A stretch of DNA of 64,000 nucleotides, taken from positions 992,001-1,056,000 of the forward strand of contig JACONQ010000011.1 of assembly GCA_014281115.1 (NCBI GenBank), given 5' to 3'. Under the pieces are notes generated by a model. It made no database searches and was not told the origin of the DNA. It saw only the letters and a list, made by a program, of their open reading frames with translations. Origin of the DNA: Laburnicola sp. R22_1 (taxonomy: Eukaryota > Ascomycota > Dothideomycetes > Pleosporales > Didymosphaeriaceae). Shown here one piece after another: positions 23,553-36,552 of the stretch. Every line of letters starts with the position of its first letter. Within the stretch, counting starts at the first letter, position 1. Both the position numbers and the translations under genes were made by a program.

Positions 23553-25085
23553 GGGGCCCAGTTGTCCAATCGCTAATGCGAACACAGAAGATGAATGCCT
23601 TGTAATGTGAGAGCCTGCTGACAATGAACACAGTGCTCGACGTTGAGTGGGATCGAGCCGAAGATGAAAATGTGCGCATCGTTCGAAGATACAGGAGAAT
23701 CGACCGGTAGCGGTTCTCGGGCGGTCACACATTTACATTGTTCAGTCTCTGCTGGGTCCCTCGACGCGTTGAGTCTATGTTGGTTCTCAGTTTGGTTTCT
23801 TGATACGGGTTATTCTTATGTTTCGCTCCGAGGTCTGGATGTCCTCAGTGTCGTTTTGAATGTTTGCTCTTTTCATCTTCGCTTTAGCGTTTGCTTTCTC
23901 CAGTTGTATCCCTGTCTTCCCGTCTCCTCCTTCGCCGCAGGTGTTTCGGACTTTTCGTGGTCCAAATGGCCTTGGAGTCCTCTGGCATACTTATCCTTTT
24001 TCCGGGGGTCAGGTGTTGGATCATTTGCTGGGTGCATGGGTGCGCGGACCCTGGGAAAAGTTCAGATACCACTTATTGTCCTGGGCGTCTCAGTCCATTT
24101 TAAATAGTTATCCTGTCGTTGGTTTGCAGTTGGCGTTATGCGTTTGAGCGTTTGGTTCTTCTTTTCGGGGTTGAGACGAAGAGATGGTGGTGGTGTTGTT
24201 GTAAGCGATGGGACGAATAGTATGAGGGTAGGCAGGTGGGACTGGCTAATGGTTAAAGAGTTTATGGTTGTGTTGCTTAAGCGCTGGGGCTGGCACTACG
24301 GTGAGCGAGCGTTTGAGCTCTGCGGTTATGCTGGCGTTTTTAGCGTTTCGTTTAGTTTGGGGAAATATCATGCTTGTTTGTTCTATATGGTCGCTCGCGA
24401 TGCCCTGGATATGTGAGAGATGTGAGATGCGGATCTGGTATAAGAGTGAGTGACGCCGGGGTTTTGGTGCGCATGCCGGATGCCACCCGTCTTGTGTTGG
24501 ACACGCGGAAATGAGTCGCCCCACGATATATTTTGGCTTTAATGAATGTGATAGCTATCGCTTCCCAATCCGAGTTACCCAGGACAAGCAATGCACACTC
24601 GTCCCAGTTTCCCACGCAACCTGGTTTCGGTGCTGCGTTGGCGCAGGTCCTCGGGTCCACGGGTCCACGCCGCACAGGGTGGTGGATGGCCACGTGACGC
24701 ACTACGTCACAGCAAGCGCCCACCGGAGATGGTGTTGAAAGCGGCATAGCCGTTGAAAGACAGGTTGTTGGCGGCGATGAAACAAGGCTGCGGGGTGTTT
24801 GTACCTTGTTTCGAGCGCCTAGAGTTGCTGGGGTTTTGAACGTCTTATAGATGGCGTGCGTGTCTGGTATACGTTCACCCATATACCCGGGCGTTGCTAC
24901 ATATCTAAGGTACTTGCCTTTGTCGGTGCTAAAGTATACAACTTGCAAACGAGTAACCAAGAAGAACGCAACGGTATAACGCACGATCTCTACGAAACCT
25001 AAAGAACAAAAGAACCACTGTCCCGAAAAGAACCAAACACAAACACCCAACGATCCACCCACACCACTCGCACCGCACCCCAACA
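23553..25085. other. 1.5-kb gap between the ULD protein and the CAP protein
   Basis: T-rich sequence after 23650 is probably the 3' untranslated region of the upstream gene. The frames seen on either strand are short, overlap one another and show no domain. The last few hundred bases should hold the CAP gene promoter. Confidence 0.45.
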
Positions 25086-26136
25086 ATGCCCTCCGCCCTC
25101 CTCCTCCTCTTATCCTCTACCCTCTGGCACACCTCCACCTCCGTCTCCACCTCCACCTTGATACTCCGAGACGAAACCCACTCCCAAGACGCAAGCGCCT
25201 CTTACACCGACGACGACACATTCCAAGACACAGTCCTGAACGTCACGAACACGTATCGGAAACAGCATAACGCGACGGCGTTGCGGTGGGACGAGTCGTT
25301 GGCGGAGCGTGCAGAGGAGTGGAGTTCGAGGTGCGAGTTTGAGCATTCGGTGAGTTTGATTTTTCTTTTTTTTCACGCTTTTTTTGCCAACGTAATGGCC
25401 TTGAGTAGTTGGGGGATTAAATCGGTCGAGAAAGATGCACGCGTACCTCGTATAGAAAACCGGGGTGTTGCTAACTCGTACACAGGGCGGTCCAACGGGC
25501 GAGAATCTCGCCTCGGGATATGCCAACGCTTCAGCGAGCATCATCGCTTGGGGCCACGAGAGAGTCGATCATGTCTTTGAAGAGGGCGAGTTTACGTATG
25601 GTAGTTACTTCTCTTTCTTCTCGTGCGTATAGGATATGATATAGTGTAAACTAATTCGGTGCACGCACAGCGAAGAAACGGGCCACTTCTCGCAACTCGT
25701 ATGGAAAGCCACGCGCACCGTTGGATGTGGGCGGACGGAATGTAATGGCGAAGATGAGGGTGAGCCTCCAGCGTGGTACGTTTTTTCCTTCTTCTACTTC
25801 CCCTTCTTCCCGCCTTTCCCCCTTGCCATCTCTCCACCTCTACGTTGCGTCGCCGACCGACCTTCCAACCCCCTAGCTAACCCCAACAGGTTCGTAGTCT
25901 GCGAATACTACCCCCCCGGCAACGTAATCGGCAACTTCACCGCAAACGTCCAAGCACAAGTCCCCGAGGAAGACCAGCCCGACGGCCCCAGCCATCCTGA
26001 TGTCCCCGAGCAAGAGCCTGATGTCCCCGAGTGTCCGCAGGGTGGGGACTGCAGTGTGGGGGCGAGAGTCGGGGTTAGTGCGGTGGTGTGGGTGGGTGTT
26101 GGGGTTGCGGTTTTGGGGGGCTGGGGGACGTGGTAG
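25086..26136 (+). CDS. Secreted CAP/SCP domain protein (PR-1/Pry type), possibly GPI-anchored
   Basis: Four exons, 25086-25349, 25486-25595, 25671-25775 and 25890-26136, sum to 241 residues. Residues 1-21 form a signal peptide. The CAP domain follows: NTYRKQHNATALRWDESLAERAEEW, GPTGENLASGY, then FTEETGHFSQLVWK (signature His and Glu) and WFVVCEYYPPGNVIG. Cys pairs as in PR-1. The tail is Pro/Glu-rich and ends in a hydrophobic stretch without charges, which suits a GPI signal. Yeast Pry proteins of this family bind sterols and fatty acids outside the cell, and plant-associated fungi secrete them. The donor of the second intron was chosen because GTATGG, not GTAGTT, keeps the FTEETGH motif. Confidence 0.88.
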
Positions 26137-26221
26137 CGTGGTGGGTGAGCGGCGTATTCGTTGTGATGTTCATATGGGCATGGATATAGAATGTATGGTC
26201 CTTGGGGATGCATTGTGGATG

Positions 26222-26345
26222 CTGAGGTGCACTGTGGATGCTGAGGTGCACTGTGGATGTTGAGATGCACTGTGGATGCTGAGGTGCACTGTGCAGGTTG
26301 AGATGCACTGTGCATGCTGAGATGCACTGAGGATGCTGAGGTGAT
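26222..26345. repeat. 19-bp minisatellite, about six copies
   Basis: Tandem units of CTGAGGTGCACTGTGGATG with scattered substitutions (TTGAGATGC, GTGCAGG, GAGGATG). They lie between the convergent 3' ends of the CAP gene and UTP13. Six full units run from 26222 to 26335, with a partial one after. No coding role. Confidence 0.9.
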
Positions 26346-26506
26346 GCACCTATGTATACAATACACATATTCCGATTGTCTCGTGTATAGGCCATCATAT
26401 CTACAGCAACCATCACCAACCCGCACTCCACCTGTAAGCACATAAAAAACACATGCGAACCGAACTGGGGTATATTCAAGTAAGCTCATCTACGCACCCC
26501 ACCACT

Positions 26507-29318
26507 CTACTCCACCATGACCACATCGCCATTCAGTCCCAGTTGCGACGCCCCATTCGTAATAGCCCTCACATCAGCCACCTCATCCATCTCCCTCAGC
26601 GTAAAATCCAACAAGTAACTCTCATCGACCAGATCCTCAATCCTTTTATAATGTCTTTCGCTGTACGCCCTGATAGCGTCCAGGACGTCTTTCAGACTGC
26701 CCTTTGCGCCCACTTTGCCTGCAGGCTTCAAGCTTGCGAGCCGCATTGCGGGATAGCTCTTCACGACTGTCCACAGGATCTTCTGCGCGACGGGCGCAGA
26801 GCGCACGTTGGTGTTCCAGTCGCGCAGGCGCAGGAGTAGTTTGTAGAGCTGCTCGTCTGCGAGATTGGCAAGGACGCCATCGACGGCACTGAGGCCGGAC
26901 AAGCTTCCTTCATCAGGCGTCTCGGTCTCAACGACAGATTTGAAAAGCGAGAAGAGGCGGCCTGGCTGGTCCATTTGCAGCGCCAGCGTAATAGCTTCGC
27001 GGTAGTTACCAGCGTATGCAAAATTCTGCAGTTTCTGATCTAGCTCCACACGCTCTGTTTCGGCCGTAGTGGCAGCTTCGAGCGTAGCACTGGTTGTATC
27101 TTTCCAAAAGGTGATGATGCTATCTGCGCCGCCAGATATCAGTGCGCCGGTTGTGGGATGCGCGGCGAGGGCCCAGACGCGGTCGGTGTGATTATCGAGT
27201 GTGGACATGGCTTCGCCAGAAGAAGAGTCCCAGATCTTAACGAGGCCGTCCCCAGCGGCGGAGGCTACTTGCGGACCGCGTTTATCGCGCGCATCGACTG
27301 GGCGATGAGGTAGCCAGGCGAGCTTCAGAACACTGTTGGAGTGGCCTTCGAGAGTCAGGAGACAGCTGTAGTCGGAGAGACTCCATATCTTGACAGTCTT
27401 GTCCGCACTTCCTGTCGCGATCACGCCCTTACCCCCCGAGCCTGGAGCTTGGGATTCTCTTGGTTGGAATTTGACTGTCCAGACACCTCGGCGATGGCCT
27501 CTAAGAACGCCGACTGCTTCGCCGTCTGATGCGGAATAGATTTTGACTGTGCGATCCTGGGATGCTGAAGCAAACAGTGCGCCAGAAGGATCGATATCGA
27601 CAGCGTTGATGTCCTTCTCGTGGGCTTTACGAGTGTATTTTGCGCGCAGCTTTTGCTTCATATCTTTACTGGTATCCCATCGCTTTACAGTCCGATCTTG
27701 AGATCCGGTTATGATGTATGCGGGCGGATGAGACAGCGGGTTTGTATATGCTGCAGAAGACTCGGGCGGTGCAGTATGTGGCAATGCAATCGCGCCCAAC
27801 GACTCCGCATGGCCCGTGAGAACGGCAGCGCATGTATACGAGTTGTTCTCTGGATCTATCCGCCATAATCGCGCCGTGTTGTCTTTCGAACCAGTTGCTA
27901 ACCAGTGCCCTGACCAGTCGACATCGAGGGAAATGATAAGATCATCGTGCCCATTTAACAAAGCAATGTCTGCTCCAACGTATTTCTCTTCTGCTGTGGT
28001 CTCGTCCGCTGCTCTCTCCTCCAACGTCACTATGCGGACATCTTCAGAGTTAGTGTTTAGCGCAAGTAGTGACTTATCCGCCCCAATGTAAGCCAAGTCA
28101 ATTACTTCATCATGAGTACCGGACACTCTTCGGAAAAGAGGCAGAGGTTCGATAGTTTCTTCCACGAAGGGCGGTTCAACGGAATTTAGCGAATGGAAGT
28201 TCAACACCTGATCGGCATGTACTGATATTAGGTACGGTAGATCCGGATAGTGCAGAACTTCCACGATGGCATCCGTCTCGATCCCAGGCTCTTGTTCACG
28301 GGTGATTTCTTGCGAAGTCTCCGCAGACCATAGCCGAATTCGGCCATTTTCCCCGCCAGAGAAGACAACCTGCCCCCCTGCAATGAAGCCAGCGCTTTCC
28401 AGCGTTTCGAGAACAGCGATTGTGCGTTTCGGTTTCCATTTTCGGGCATCCCATAGGATCAACGTCTTATCTCTGCTCCCCGAAACTAGCGTATTTTGTT
28501 CAGACGAAAAGTCGAGCGATCGTACAACGGAGACATGCGAGTCCAGAATGGCGGCGCTCTTTCGTTTGTGGAGGTCCCATATCCGGATTTTGCCGTCTTC
28601 TGCGCCTGAAGCCAGCCTGTACTCCAAGCTAGTCTCCACTACAGATTCAGCAGGCTCCTCTTGCTGCGACTTCGTCCGCTTGCGCTTCTTGCTGCTGTCA
28701 CCTCCGTCTTCTTTTCCTGCTACCTCCACTTGAAAGAAATGGAGTGCCGAAACCACCCCACCGTGGCCGTGAAAGGTGTGGGTAGTATAGCCTGCTCGGA
28801 TATCCCATATCTTCACGATGCCGTCCGCACCACCTGTAGCAAGGAGAGTGCCAGTCTTGTCCACCGCCAGAGTGACTACGGGTGATGTATGCGGACGGAG
28901 CGAGCGCAGCAGTTCGCATTCGATCGGAGCGTCTTCGGTCTCGGAGGGAAGGAGAGAGTATATGCGCATAGACATGGACCGGGAGCATACGACGAGGTGG
29001 GAGGCCGAGGGTGTCACTGGGATTGTTAGTATGTGAAGTCGGGTTACCATCAATGTACTTGCCTGTCAATGCGGTTATCGGCTCGCCGTCCTGTTACGCT
29101 GTTCAACAAAAAGCATGGGTGCAGGAACCAGGTCGACTTACACCCTCTATCCTCGCCAGCTCCTTGCCATTGGAGACATCGGTGAGCAGCGCATCCTCTC
29201 CCAGGCAAGCGGCGAGAATGCGCCCGTCCTCGGCCAGGGCAATGCTCCCGCCTGCGTAGATGGGCTGCAGGGTGCGCTCGATATCATATGTCGTCCTGAC
29301 GGCGGTTCTTTGGGCCAT
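26507..29318 (-). CDS. UTP13: U3 snoRNP-associated WD40 protein Utp13
   Basis: Exons 29142-29318, 29063-29090 and 26507-29016 make 904 residues. The start at 29318 gives MAQRTAVRTTYDIERTLQPIYAGGS; exon 2 is a 28-nt microexon. The protein holds two WD40 propellers with many GH...WD repeats (for example SGSRDKTLILWD, TGSQDRTVKRWD, TGSADKTVKIWSL). From about residue 710 comes the helical Utp13 C-terminal domain (KLQNFAYAGNYREAITLALQMDQPGRL). Utp13 is part of the UTP-B subcomplex of the small-subunit processome that processes 18S pre-rRNA in the nucleolus. The second intron starts with GC, not GT. Length fits filamentous-fungal orthologues. Divergent from the next gene over 275 bp. Confidence 0.94.
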
Positions 29319-29593
29319 TGTCTCGCAAGGTGCTTCAGCGGCGCATCGTCCGTCAGTGGTGTCGAGTGAACTGCGAAATCTTGGCGCTGGAAATTTCACG
29401 CCGCGCAGTCTTATCGATAAGGCCCGGCGCGTTGACGTCTGAACCGCAGAGGGCCATCGCGACCACGCTCGCACTTGCCTCTGTCTCCACGCACAACAAC
29501 GGCACCGGGCCAAGTTTTCTTTTCGCCGTGGACCAGCATTGGGAGGCGACACGGCTCTTGTCCCCAAAGTAAAAGTACGGAGAGCAAGCGGCC

Positions 29594-31546
29594 ATGGGCC
29601 GTCAGGCTTACCTGGCCAAGATCGCGCTGGTAGCGCACCCCAACGCCAGCACGCCGCAGCGAGGTAGTCCCACGGCTAACAAGAGTGGCAGGGACGGTCG
29701 GCCTTCGAACCGGCCCAGACGACCAGCTCGACTTCCGAATATGCCCAGCTCGCATCCGCCCAGCAAGAGCGCGCACACGAGCACGGCCGGCGCTTGCGAG
29801 TCGCCCAGAACGACGTGCTGGCTTCCATCGGAGTGGTCAAGAGGCACCGCTCGCCGGGACAGGGCCTTCCTGGCTCATACGAGGAAGAGGTCCGCGTCTT
29901 GGAGCACGAAGATACCCTAGGCAACATACTCGCAATCTCGTCGACCTTGTCCGGAAATGTGTGCACCTGGTGGGTCGGGTCCTTGCGGGAGAGAATCCTC
30001 GTAAGTCGGCAGTGACAGGTCACCATCGTTGCTGATGATTCATGAAGACGTTCAACTATCCTAATACTCTTCCTTTCTCCCGCATCGTCGCCTCGGAGCG
30101 GACCCTGTCCGGGCAGCCACTGCTGTACAGTGGCTTTTCCTCGCGTTTCCTCTCTCACGCCCTCATCCAAGCCGTAGTCTATGGCACCCATATGCTTCGG
30201 CCTGTTGATCGCCTACTTGTAAACCATGGGAGCACGAGAGCAAAGCAGTTGCATCGACAATGGAGATCTGTCCTCGATGCTGGGTAAGTCGTCACTGTTG
30301 AGACTTTGCTATCGACTAACAAGTCAGCTTCCGGGTAGCGCTCGAGCTGCTGTTCTTTCCGTTTTCTTACCATTCGTATCTCCAACGACTTGGGCTAGTA
30401 TCTGCAAGGCCGCTATTACCTCCCCTGGAGAGTTTCATTCCATTCTCCAGCAACTCACCGTTGCTACCCTTTTCTTTCCACCATACCGCGTTAGCGTCAC
30501 CCACCGACTTCCTTGCAGCTTTGGTGACTTGTCCGTTTGTCTTCATCTGCTTGGAGCATTTCTATGAACGCTGGGTCTTGGCAGTAACCCACGAACCCAT
30601 CGAGGCTACAATCATTCATCCAAGCAACCCCACCATGCTCAACCCAGACGATATTCATAAGCACCAGACAACCACCATTCTCGGCCTGCGGAAACAACCA
30701 CCAAAATTTGTACGCGATGTCATTGCCAAGTTGCTAGGATTTATTGGTTGGGGAGATGTAAGCTCTTCTACGGAGGCACAGCCCATTCCGATCACACCGC
30801 AAAGGCTTGGACTTCGGAACGGCGACACTATTGAGGTTGGTGAGACGCACGTGAGCAACATCAACAGGTTAGAGGTTCCGGGAATACCTCGTGTTCTTCC
30901 CACAACGCCTGAAGTCGAGACGATCACAGTCCCCACTAGTGCATGGAGTGAAGTACTGTCTTCACCAACTCCTACGTCGTCTCCGCCATCGTCCCCGCCA
31001 TCGCCTACAGCTTCACAAGCTAGCCTGAATGACAACGATCCAAGAATACGAATCACGAACCGTGAAGGGATCGTAGAGATGGAGGTTCGCCTCCCCCCGC
31101 ATGTACTCTTGTCTCATACTGAAATTGCCGAATCTGGTCCGCCGACCCCTAATCAGCGCGACTCGACGTCACCCGATGTTGCGCGATTACCGGACAAGCG
31201 ACCGTTTCACCGGGTCACACAGCTCTCGTCCGAGCCGTCACAACTGATCGGTTCAATATTCAAAGCCCAGATTCTCAATTGGGTAACCGTGCCACTCAAG
31301 CTCGTTACTCTTCGACTCGTGGCTTCCCACCATCTTGCTGGTCACGAAGACCATGCTAGCTCTCATAGTGTGTTCAATGCACTTGTCTTCCCTGGTCCAC
31401 TCAATTGGGAATCCGTCGGTGTACAGTTGTCGCGCCTAGCATTATGTGGACTGCTCGAATTGGCTATCGACCTTACGCTCTGGGGTTTTCAGTATCGGAC
31501 GGTAACGTGGATGGGCACTAGGTTTTTCGACTGGGGAGCTCTGTAA
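29594..31546 (+). CDS. Fungal membrane protein of unknown function, 599 residues
   Basis: Exons 29594-29629, 29692-30000, 30048-30283 and 30328-31546 join in phase to 599 residues (introns 62, 47 and 44 bp). Start MGRQAYLAKIALGRSAFEP. Hydrophobic or amphipathic segments surround QAVVYGTHMLRPVDRLL, LRVALELLFFPFSYHSYL-like sequence and the strong helix FLAALVTCPFVFICLEHFY (about 250-270). Another pair lies at the C-terminus (LSRLALCGLLELAIDLTLWGF). The middle is Ser/Pro/Thr-rich. I recognise no enzyme motif. The layout suggests an integral membrane protein of an internal membrane. Confidence is in the gene model, not a function. Confidence 0.75.
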
Positions 31547-33570
31547 AAGACTACAAAGGCTGTGTGCATTGAGCATGTCATGTGTCCCGCATGCATTCAA
31601 TATCTTGTGGTTGCTCACCTCCTTGCAAGAGCGCCAATCTAGTGCACGGTCAGCTTCTCCGAAGTAACATGTTTTGTCGAGCAGGTGTCGGTCTACAGTA
31701 CTACCAGCTTGTCATGGACCCGAGGTTGCTCACGCACTACCTACACCCATTTCACCGGGACGATCACGTCCCTGTACGGTTAGAAACCTGTGGGTATATC
31801 CGATATCATGGACTAGGGCGCCCGGCAAGAAGACATGCTCCATGCAGTGGTAAGACACAACCGAGTTAATCCAATCAGAGGCGGAGTGCCATGGTGCTCG
31901 AGGCATGCTCTTTGCGGCGGTGCACTGTCGTCTGCTTGATTGTGGTTATCGAGCGCCACAACCGAGTCAGAGAAGCACCAACGATTTCGTAGTCTTGTGC
32001 GGGATTGGACGACCTTCCGTACGTTAGTCTCTTCAATGTGTCGAATGACTAGGTGTGCACTGGCCGCATATCAACTGTTTGAATACCGACTGCGATGTGG
32101 CACAGGTCAGGCTTCCAATCTGAGAATAACCGCATTTCCACGTTTTCAGACAGATGTGTCGGTTCATATTCTGGCTGCCTTGAAAGAGGTGAAGAGGTGA
32201 AGGGTTTTCGCCTTCTATGATGATCTACGATGGTAATGCAGCATGTAGAGCGTAGCATATCTGTACCTCAGCGTCTTCTCGCGAGGCATCACGAGGGCTT
32301 GGCACAAGGCACATACCACTGATCACCCCCCGGTCGCGCATCCTTCATCTTCGGCGACCGCAGTGTGTGTACCGGAGATGGGAGCGAACCCCAACCGTGA
32401 GGGTTGTGCGATCGCGATGGTGAGGTGTATTTGCGCTTGAGGATATCTGCTGTAGTAGCCTAGTAGGTAGCCCCAAAGTCTATCGTGGATCACTGTAGGA
32501 GCAATTAAACGCATCTCGGAGAGGCTAGCGGCGGGTAGGCCTGCATGCTCCGGTGCAAGAGTGGCTGCAGGAAACACTAGGCTAGTCCCAGATTGCGAGT
32601 TAATGCAACCTTCTCCCAGGTGATGGCACTTGATGGTGAGGATACAAGGGCGCTGTGTGTAAACGGGGGACGGACAATCTGCTACTGGCTGTGCCTTCGG
32701 GGCATCTCGAGCTTTTGACATACTGCCGGTCGCTACCGGATGAGTGGCACCATTTTAATTTTTGAGCATGGCGATCTGCAGCAGGCAAGCGTTAGCCAAC
32801 GCCTGTTCGGGTAGGTCCGCTGCTGGCTTCTGATTGAACCTCATCACCACCCCGCGCAGTAGTGAGCCCCTTTTTGAGCGTGGAGGATTTGCTTATTGCC
32901 CGACGACTGTGGTGGCTACGATTCACCACGACACTTTGAGCACATACGGCCCCTCCCACCTGCCCCCTCCGCAGTTCAAGCCTTCAAGCCCCATCCCTCG
33001 AACGACGGCAAGGCTGTCCCCAGCCAAGTCTAGGTGCACGCCCTTGCCCCCCCCCCTGCACGTCCGGGCTGCCACCGAGCACCTATGAGTGGACGCGCCC
33101 GTGCAGTGTGAACGCTCCTTTTCCCTGGCACCCCCAGGCCCGTCCTTTCCGACCGGTGGACGCTGAGGGAGTTCCAAGTTGCTTCTTCCGAGAGCTCTCG
33201 AGATCCCCATCCTTTTCTATCCCACCACGCCACGCACGTATCTGCAGCGATACGTGTAGCGACCAGTGTCAAGCGCGGTCCGTGTTGCTGCACCCACCCG
33301 CCGTCACCTCGACGCGCACCAGTCTTCGGCAGCGCGCCGGGACCCCCCCGCCCAAGTGAGACCACGACGTCCACCACTCCAGACGCCTCTGCAAAGCGCA
33401 CTCCGGCCCGCCTGCACAAGGTTTCAACCGCGTCGACGTGCCTGGCAAACGGACAGGAGAGGATATGAATGCGCCGTAGACGGGCACCTCACGCGTCCGA
33501 CACTGACGGCGCTTTCCTGCGCACAGCCCAACAATTGCGCTAGCCCTCACTACCCTCCCCAAACAGCAGC
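31547..33570. other. 2-kb gap before the kinesin gene
   Basis: No supported gene. The first kilobase has only short frames. From about 32830 the plus strand is very C-rich with runs of CCCCCC, which together with the nearby start suggests a long leader and promoter of the kinesin. I found no tRNA-like box pair. Confidence 0.4.
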
Positions 33571-36552
33571 ATGAACACGCTCCCGCGACCGTCGCGGCCC
33601 TCGATCGCACCTCCAACGGGCCCGCTGCCCTCCCTCCCCGTCGCAAAGCCTCGGGCATCCAACATCAGCCCCGCTTCGCGTTCTTCGTCAGCCTCGTTGC
33701 TTCCTGGGCGCCCCAACAGCAGGGCCGTCTCTTCCTCGGCGCTCCCCCAACGGCCGTCCCCCAAGGGCCACACAAACTCGACCTCCAGCGTCCCAACCGT
33801 AACGGCCACTGATCCGCCTGCGGGGCCATTGCCACCGGGAAAATCACTTCGAAAGACGGTCAGCATCGGTGCGTTTCCGCAGCCGCCAAAACATGCGAGC
33901 AGAATAGGAAGCCACCCGCCGAGCCCACTCTCTGCCAGCTCCACGCCAAACGACGACTCTGCGGGTCTGAAGCTCGCGCCTGGCTTCAAGCCTGCGGCCA
34001 CGCCCGCTAGAAGAGCCAGTCTGAAGAAAACGGCGCCTCGGGTCTCGAACGTCGGCGGCCGGAGTCTGCTAGCCAAGTCACAATTGTCGCCCCCAAGCCT
34101 GCTCAACGGCAGCGGCGAATCGTTGGCAGTAGAGAACGGGGGCCGTTTGAGCCTGCCCTCGCCACCACAGAGCAGGAACTCGTCCGCTCAAGGATCTTAC
34201 GCAACAAGCGTGACGACATTCGAGGACGTTGGGGACGACGAGGCCCGAAGGCATACAGGAGCAGGGGCTAACATGACGGACGACAATACCACACCAAAAG
34301 ACGGCAAGGGAAACGTCGTAGTCAGCGTGCGGGTGCGGCCTGACATTGGAGCCAAAGACAGCAAGCAAGAGCTGGAGTGGGAGATCAATAACAAGCGGTC
34401 GCTCATCGCATATAAAGGCCGAGAGGGAGGAGATTACTATTACGGTAAGTCGCATGGTTGATGCATGGATCTGGGACTGCAGCTAATTGGTCATGATGCA
34501 GACAACGTATTCGACACCCAAGACAACAATTCCCGAGTATATGATGCAGCCGCGAAGCGACTGGTTCGCCGGGTCATGGAGGGCTACCACGGGACCGTAT
34601 TTGCCTACGGCATGACCGGGACGGGTAAGACATTTTCTATGCAAGGGACTGCCACGAACCCGGGTGTCATACCATTGGCCATTACGGACATCTTCTCTTA
34701 TATTCGCGAAACACCGCATCGGGAGTTTCTCCTTCGAGTCAGCTACCTGGAAATCTACAACGAGAAGATCCATGATTTGCTGGCTGGGCCTATCGTAGCG
34801 CCAAATGGCCAACCCGCTGCCCAGGAAGAGATCAAACTGAGAGAGGATAGTAAGCGCGGAGTGTATGCGTCGCCACTCAAGGAAGAGATTGTACAGAGCC
34901 CGACTCAACTGCTGCGGGTCATCGCCCGGGGAGACAATGCACGACGAGTGGCGGGAACACAGTTCAACGCCAGGAGTTCGCGAAGTCACGCTGTCGTCCA
35001 GATTGTCGTTGAAAGCCGTGAGCGGGGTGCCGCCGGGAGCTTCAAAGATGCAAAGCGAGCGGCAATCACGCCCGGCGGTGTCCGTGTCTCTACTCTAAGT
35101 CTCATTGACTTGGCTGGGTCTGAAAAGGCTGCCGACAATAAGGAGAGGCGAACAGAGGGGTCTCATATCAACAAAAGTTTACTGACACTAGGCACTGTTA
35201 TCGCCCGGGTATCCAGCGATAAAGACAAAGCTGCATCAGACAAAGACAAGTCAAGCAAAGAGAAGCATTTGCCATATCGGGACAGTAAACTCACTCGCCT
35301 GCTGCAGCCCGCTCTTTCCGGAGACTCACTCGTCAGCATCCTGTGTACTATTCAGATTGGCGCCAGTGGTAGCATCGCTGCAGCCAACACTCATACAGGC
35401 GAGACGTTGAACACGCTAAAGTTCGCTTCACGCGCGAAGAACAACATTGTCAGTCATGCCAAGAAGGCAGAAGAGTCCTTTGGTGCTGGCGGCGATGCTG
35501 GAAGCCGGGCGCTGTTAGACCGGTACCGTGTCGAAATACAGGAGCTTAGAAAGCAACTCGAGGACCAGAGCAAGTCAAAGGAGACTCCAATTCCACCCGA
35601 CGAGCACGAAAAGGATGAAGAAGAAGAAAAGGCACGGGAGTTGGAAGATAGACAACGCCACGAGGAGCAAATGCTCGAGATGCAACTGGCTAGGACTGCG
35701 CTCAAGGAGCGTATCGAACACCTGAACAGGCTCATTCTGAGTTCAAAGTCCCTTGGTGTTAATAACGGTCGGTCGTTTTCATCGTTGAGCCTTCAACGCG
35801 GCTCGACTGTTAGCGAGTTCAGACCAGGGTCAGTGCGGTCATCGGCAAGCCATGCTACGCTCGAAGCACCGAAGCGAAGCTCTCAAACTACGGCGCCCGC
35901 CTCTCCTCTAGATGGAGACGAGGATGAAGATTCTCTTGGCGATAACGGTGATGGTACGGCAAGTCAGTCTGCACAAATACAATCGCTGCAGACGGATCTC
36001 AAGGATAAGAACCGCTACATCGCTACTCTGGAAAAACGGCTGCTTCAAGCTCGGAGATCGAGTCATTCCCGCGTGTCCATGTCGCTGTCGCAAAAAGTGG
36101 CCGGGAGCAGCGAGGACGGCGGCGTATCTGCGATAATCGCAGAAAAGGACGCGGAGATTGGCAGTCTGCGAGCGCAACTGGAGGACAAGGAGCGGATGAT
36201 TGCGGCGTTGACGTCGGCGCGTAAGAAGAACGAGGCAGCACAAGAGCTCGCAAGCGATGGTTCACCAGGAAGCAGGAGAACATCGCACCAGTGCAGCGAG
36301 ACCGGCGACGGTAGCATGCTCCCGAAAGGATCGTCGGCGTCTACAAGCCCAAAAACGTCGCAGGCCAACTCTACGAAGACGGAGCGGAACATGGAAGATG
36401 TCACGCGCATGCTGGATGAGATGATCTCGAAACAGGTCGATTCAGTGCGGTCCGACAAGAGGCGACGAAGTAGCTTGACGGGTGATGCCAGCAGTGCGAC
36501 TCGTCGAAGCAGTCTTCGTCCCGTTAACGAACTGGTGGGCGAGGCCAGCTGA
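33571..36552 (+). CDS. Kinesin motor protein, kinesin-7/Kip2 (KipA)-like
   Basis: Exons 33571-34444 and 34502-36552 (57-bp intron) give 974 residues. Residues 1 to about 245 are disordered and Ser/Pro-rich. The motor then starts with VVVSVRVRPDI. It has the P-loop GMTGTGKT near 325, switch I NARSSRSHAV, and switch II DLAGSE near 493, and ends with LKFASRAKNNI near 600. Coiled coils follow at about 615-720 and in a later block (about 800-860). A long N-terminal extension before the motor and this neck are typical of Kip2/KipA, plus-end-directed motors that carry tip factors on cytoplasmic microtubules and affect polar growth. A small insert of Lys/Asp repeats (SSDKDKAASDKDKSSKE) lies in a motor loop. 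The subfamily is an inference from layout. Confidence 0.9.

Noticed and set aside
24352..25086. 244-codon minus-strand frame upstream of the CAP gene
   Set aside because: Composition is irregular, no domain, overlaps the promoter; treated as chance.
26222..26345. CRISPR-like array
   Set aside because: Units are contiguous 19-bp repeats without spacers, in a eukaryotic genome; it is a minisatellite.
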